From positions 1 through 24,164 of the forward strand of contig JANTQF010000454.1 in assembly GCA_032988165.1 (NCBI GenBank): a DNA stretch of 24,164 nucleotides. Direction: 5' to 3'. A program made the position numbers and the translations under genes. The notes below the pieces were generated by a model. It saw only the letters and a list, made by a program, of their open reading frames with translations. It had not been told where the DNA came from and made no database searches. Source of the DNA: Emmonsiellopsis sp. PD_33 (taxonomy: Eukaryota; Ascomycota; Eurotiomycetes; Onygenales; Ajellomycetaceae). Positions within the stretch are counted from its first letter, which is position 1. The number at the start of each line of letters is the position of its first letter. This document shows, one piece after another, positions 20,651-24,164 of the stretch.

Positions 20651-20979
20651 GCATATCCTGGCTCTCTCATCTGTTGGGGTGTAAAATAGCAGGCCAGCAC
20701 TGTCCAAATAGAATCCATGGTAGGTATTATGTCAGTTGACATTTGCATTGGTCTTGGTATTGCATTCATTAATCTTTCAATACACTGCATGGAAATGGGG
20801 GTCTGTTGGTAATGCAGTTTAGATCTATTTCTTAATTGTGAGGTGTATTTCCAGCATCATTGTCATGTAAGCTATTTCAATGTCCACCTGTGGTTGGGGT
20901 GCCTGGGCCAGTTCCTGGTGTGTCAGTCATTCTGGTAGAGAGAGGTAGACTGGTTCAGTGGGTAAATAACATATATTAT

Positions 20980-21440
20980 TTATTTCCTTGGTTGAGAGAC
21001 ATGAAAGTGCATCTGTATTCTTATGGAGTTTGCCTGTGTGATGTACAATCTTCATTCTGGATGTGAACTGGGATAGAAATAATGACTATTTGTTGAGGCA
21101 ATTGTTCTGATGCTTATCCACACTTACTGTTTGAAGGGCTGTTTTCAATGCTATATGATCCATGACAATCATAAATGGTCTGTTAAAGAACTGCAGAGTC
21201 TTCCTTAACATCCAAATAAGTACAGCTGTCTTCAGCTCTATTAATGTGTACTTGGTTTCAGTGCCCTTGAACTTCTGGGAGAGGAAGAGAACTGGCTGTT
21301 CTTTTCCTTAATCATCCTTCTGGTGCATCACTACTCCAATTCTGTCACCACTTCTATTGACATATGCAATGAACTCCTTTGAGAAGTCAGGAAATCATAG
21401 GACAGAAGCATCTGTAATTTCCTTCTTTATATCCTCCCAA
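20980..21440 (-). pseudogene. RNase H domain, first catalytic Asp lost
   Basis: Readable as FIAYVNRSGDRIGVV, then LFLSQKFKGTETKYTLIELKTAV and FMIVMDHIALKTAL, the standard gypsy RNase H order. The first catalytic Asp (usual tDAS) is Asn at 21358-21356, where GTC GAY became GTC AAT. The later Asp in MDH is kept. Stops are present. A tether segment follows towards the integrase. Confidence 0.75.
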
Positions 21441-21699
21441 CATTCTCTTAATTTCCCCTCTGGTGGAATTGGTTGCCTCACCCATTTCTTGCATGGATTT
21501 TCCTTACTAGAGGCATTGGCAAATCCACAGGTTTTCCACACTTGCAGTGGCTCAACTTTCTGTGAGTACCAGGCAATAAATTCCTGGTAATAGCTGAAGA
21601 GGCCCAATCTACCTTCTAACTGGGCAAGTATCTTGGGAAAGGTGAGCTTTCAGATTGCAGCTACCTTCTCCTTATGTGTAGCTAGCCCCAGTCTGGATA

Positions 21700-22357
21700 C
21701 TTGATGGCTGAGCAGGGTAACTGAGGGAAAGGCAAAGTTGCACTTTGCAATGGATAATGTTATTCTAGATTCCTGAATTGCACCTAATACTATATTCAGA
21801 TCCTTAAGGTGGATCTCTTTATCTCCTGAGAAAATAATTATGTTGTCAATATATACTAATATTGATTTCCACAGGTACAGTCAAAGGATCCCTTCTATGA
21901 CAGACTGAAAGTAGGCTGGGGAAGAGGTGAGACTCATACTTGCTACCTTTAACTGTTCATGTTCTCAATGTAGTGTTATAAATGCACATTTCCATCTGTC
22001 TTTGATGAGGATTGGAAGCTGAAAAAAACCTTTCTTGATATTGATGGTGGAAAATATTAATGTGCCTTGAAGTGATGAGAGTATGGTATCCTGTCATGGC
22101 AGTGGGTAGGCATTAGGACACATCTTTGCATTTACCTTCCTGAGGTCAATGACTAGATGGGGTTTATTATTCCTCCATACAATGAATGCAGGAGATCCAA
22201 TAGGGCTTGGTTGATTCATTAGAACCTGCTCAACTCTATCTTGTTCAATGAGCTCTTCCAGGATTTCATCCATAGCCTTGTGGTCCTTCTGGGAAAGATT
22301 GAAAGGTGCTTGATGCAATCCCTGGACATCAGATTTGTTGAAGAAGGGGATTGGCAT
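21700..22357 (-). pseudogene. Reverse transcriptase domain, catalytic Asp residues lost
   Basis: Starts in a frame with SPAFIVWRNNKPHLVIDLRK and the YPLP segment typical of Ty3 RT. The first catalytic Asp motif reads STINIKKGFFQL, with Asn at 22042-22040 where Asp is expected. The YxDD box reads YIDNIIIF, with the second Asp turned to Asn at 21844-21842. A TGA at 21967-21965 interrupts it where Arg is expected (LH-stop-EHEQ). The domain copied RNA into DNA in the live element; this copy is inactive. Confidence 0.85.
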
Positions 22358-23404
22358 CTCATGACCTTTTAATTTTCCTAGGCCTGATGTGAAAAGGCCT
22401 TTGTGTCAATGTAGAATTTCTTTGACCTTATCCTTATAGTCCTCTCCCCAAAAATCTGAAATATTTGGATTGGGAGATCCTTCTTCTTCCTCATAGTTAA
22501 GCTGGAATGGCAAGTTAGGTGGGTCTGTATCATCCATCTTCTGCACCTGTTCTGATAGGCTGGTATCTATATCCTTATGCTTTGACTCCTCCTGCTCAAT
22601 GGGTCCTGTTCCCTTTTTCAATGGGTCCTTAGTATTATATTGAGGTGTTGTGTCAAGGGTGGCAATGAATGTACATAGCATATTGATGAGGCAGCTTGAT
22701 GTTTTGATAGCTGATTGTTGATACTGGTCCTTCTGTTCATCAGCCTTGGTTAAGCTCTAGTAGTCTTTAACTGATCCATTATGAGCTGGTTCTTGGCTAT
22801 CATATTGTAGGTGGTCCACATATGCTGTCACTGATGTGTCTCTGTCCAAGGGGTATGTGTGCCCCATGATCTTTTGGGCTGGGAGGTGGATGTCAGTGGA
22901 TCCAAAATTAGTGACCAATATGTATTCAATTATGGGGTGTGTTGTAATGTCTTTTGCTGCTGATACCCATAAGGCCATTATCTGGAATGGGAGGGGGTTG
23001 AAGTATGTATATTAATAGGTTATTTTCTTTGGCATTGTGTGTATTACTAGAACTGCCATCTTGTGCCTAGTGGGGATTGTGATGGCTGACTTAATGCAGA
23101 CTGGATGTTTGCATTTGCAGTGTGAAAGTAGCATACTTGCTGGTTGTAGTGGAATCTCCAATTCACCAATCTATATAGAGTCTGTTTCACTGAGCTTGAT
23201 GGTGATCTTATAGTATTATAAGAAATCCATTCTCAATATGAGATCAGTGTTCAGTTTATCCACAATGTGGATAATCCCATGTAAGTTCTCAGTGACTCCA
23301 TCTGTGATGCTTGGCATCCATTCTTGTGGAGATGTAGAGTCCTCTGTAGTTGTTGGCATCATAGGTTTAGATTGTCTGATTAGCTTGGCTATAGGAATTG
23401 CATA

Positions 23405-23698
23405 TCATAGTGGTATGATTGCATAGGTAGTTGATATTAGTGGTTTCTGATTTATACTGTGTATTTGGAAATATAGGTTATTTGGATTGTTGTAGACTTT
23501 TGATTGTGGGAAATGTATCCTAAGGAAGGATTCATCTATGACTGATATTTCTATGCCTGTATCTTGAATAATGCTAATGGGCTGGCCCTGGGCATCCACC
23601 ATGGATGCAGTAAGAGATGAGATATAATGAGAACTAGTATGAAAACAGTCAAATACTTTTAAATTAGGCTTGGGCAAAATATTTGGTAAGGTCAACAA
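23405..23698 (-). pseudogene. Retrotransposon aspartic protease domain
   Basis: Open for 97 residues with the retropepsin signature IIQDTGIEISVID; the DTG triad is at 23563-23555. The catalytic Asp is intact, and its codon follows an A, so it is not in a CpG context. This is the processing protease of the polyprotein. It is followed by a linker (22978-22406) with no recognised domain. Confidence 0.65.
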
Positions 23699-23704
23699 GG
23701 TAGA

Positions 23705-24164
23705 AATATCAAAATGGTTTTCAAGAAGGGAGGTTAGTTTTTTGAGTCTGCTGAATGGGCATTATCATCCTCATCTGAGGTATAGCCTTTTCCATTGATA
23801 GCTATTATGATGTCACCCTCCTGATCAGAGCTCTATTCCTCCATATTGACAGCATATGCCTTTGCTGGTTGCTTGTCCCAAGGGGTGTATGAGTTTAGAT
23901 GATGATACTCATTGTAGTTCTCTCTTACTTAAGGCTAATTCTATTTGTTATCATATCTGCAATCATCCTTGGCCAGCACAGCATCCTGCTGCTTGGCAAA
24001 ATATGGGTTTCACTGCTTATGATTCCCTCCATTTTGTTGTGCCTGGTACAGTTGGTGATAGTTATTCTGTTGATTGATAGAATAGTCATTTTGTTGGGAC
24101 TATCAAACTTGATATGCAGCATCATCCTGTACTTGCAGCATTCTAGTATATTCTGCCAAGGTTG
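23705..24164 (-). pseudogene. Gag C-terminal part, partial (runs off the window)
   Basis: Coding-like minus-strand frame beginning TLAEYTRMLQVQDDAAYQ, then a Gln/Asn-rich region and an acidic stretch (GKGYTSDEDNAHSAD), with several stops. It sits upstream of the protease as Gag should. I see no intact CCHC zinc knuckle; a lone DDCRYDNK is the only Cys-bearing remnant. The start of Gag, the 5' LTR and the primer site lie beyond 24164. Confidence 0.5.

Larger units (their letters stand above)
9599..24164. other. CpG-free repeat island
   Basis: Scanning every line by eye I find only one CpG, at 14270-14271, in about 14.5 kb. Base composition drops from balanced to strongly AT-rich at about 9,640. 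TpG and CpA are abundant in the right part (14.3-24 kb), which is what CpG decay leaves. Everything identifiable inside is decayed: a retrotransposon, two broken multi-exon genes and older AT-rich relics. This is the hallmark of a repeat compartment under cytosine-directed mutation (RIP-like, or deamination of methylated CpG). Confidence 0.85.
19380..24164 (-). mobile_element. Decayed Ty3/gypsy chromovirus-type LTR retrotransposon, 5' end outside the window
   Basis: On the minus strand from the right edge the order is a gag-like C-terminal part, protease, reverse transcriptase, RNase H, integrase with GPY/F module, and chromodomain. That order (integrase last, chromodomain at the very end) defines Ty3/gypsy chromoviruses, common in fungi. 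The frame is largely continuous but broken by many stops, most often TGA where Arg CGA is expected. Five catalytic Asp codons are Asn. The copy cannot move on its own. It lies head-on to the decayed plus-strand gene at 17152 and may have inserted into that gene's 3' part. Confidence 0.88.

Noticed and set aside
9599..24164. Mitochondrial DNA as the source of the AT-rich part
   Set aside because: Loss of CpG, a chromovirus with nuclear targeting domain and spliceosomal introns indicate nuclear repeat DNA.
1..24164. CRISPR arrays, bacterial operons or rRNA genes
   Set aside because: No regularly spaced repeats, no ribosome-binding sites and no rRNA-like segments; the gene structure is eukaryotic.

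Overview
The window is fungal nuclear DNA, most likely from a filamentous ascomycete of the order Eurotiales. The evidence is short spliceosomal introns with GTATGT donors, CTAAC-type branch points and CAG acceptors, pyrimidine-rich fungal promoters, a BrlA-type C2H2 conidiation regulator (a family known mainly from Eurotiales) and a fungal SWR1-complex subunit. The species cannot be named from the sequence.

The window has two compartments. Positions 1 to about 9,600 are ordinary genic DNA with normal CpG. A stretch of about 4.8 kb without a credible gene, starting with an interrupted poly-T tract, leads into a BrlA-like zinc-finger gene (4883-5944, +). It is followed by a 2-oxoglutarate/Fe(II) dioxygenase gene (6678-7745, +) and, convergent to it with about 100 bp between the stop codons, a two-exon Swc5/BCNT-type chromatin gene (9234-7847, -). 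These three genes look intact and are not an operon. The first is a putative developmental regulator, the second an oxidase of unknown substrate, the third a predicted subunit of the H2A.Z-exchange machinery.

From about 9,600 to the end (over 14.5 kb) the DNA is a repeat island. Reading by eye I find a single CpG dinucleotide in it, at 14270. From left to right it holds: an extremely AT-rich relic (about 9,650-14,230) whose G/C strand skew flips near 11,400, as if two decayed genes converge; a possible transposon end (14242-14371); a decayed minus-strand gene of unknown family with tandem repeats; a 39-bp imperfect inverted repeat (16231-16395); a decayed plus-strand multi-exon gene (17152-18946 and probably beyond) with TATA box, leader intron and in-phase introns, tentatively like fungal DUF3723 proteins; and a decayed minus-strand Ty3/gypsy chromovirus-type retrotransposon (about 24164-19400) with protease, reverse transcriptase, RNase H, integrase, GPY/F module and chromodomain in order. 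The gag start and 5' LTR lie beyond the right edge.

The main discovery-type signal is how the retrotransposon died. Five catalytic Asp codons of RT, RNase H and integrase have become Asn, each where the Asp codon follows a C (C|GAY to C|AAY). Catalytic acidic codons not preceded by C are retained, and many in-frame stops are TGA where CGA (Arg) would be expected. This points to a CpG-directed mutation process, with some CpA-to-TpA change in addition. The second signal is a perfect 18-bp palindrome around a TATA box just upstream of the BrlA-like gene. Its arms are AGGGG, the core that this protein's own two fingers are predicted to read, and two exact BrlA response elements lie within 80 bp of the upstream ATG, suggesting autoregulation.
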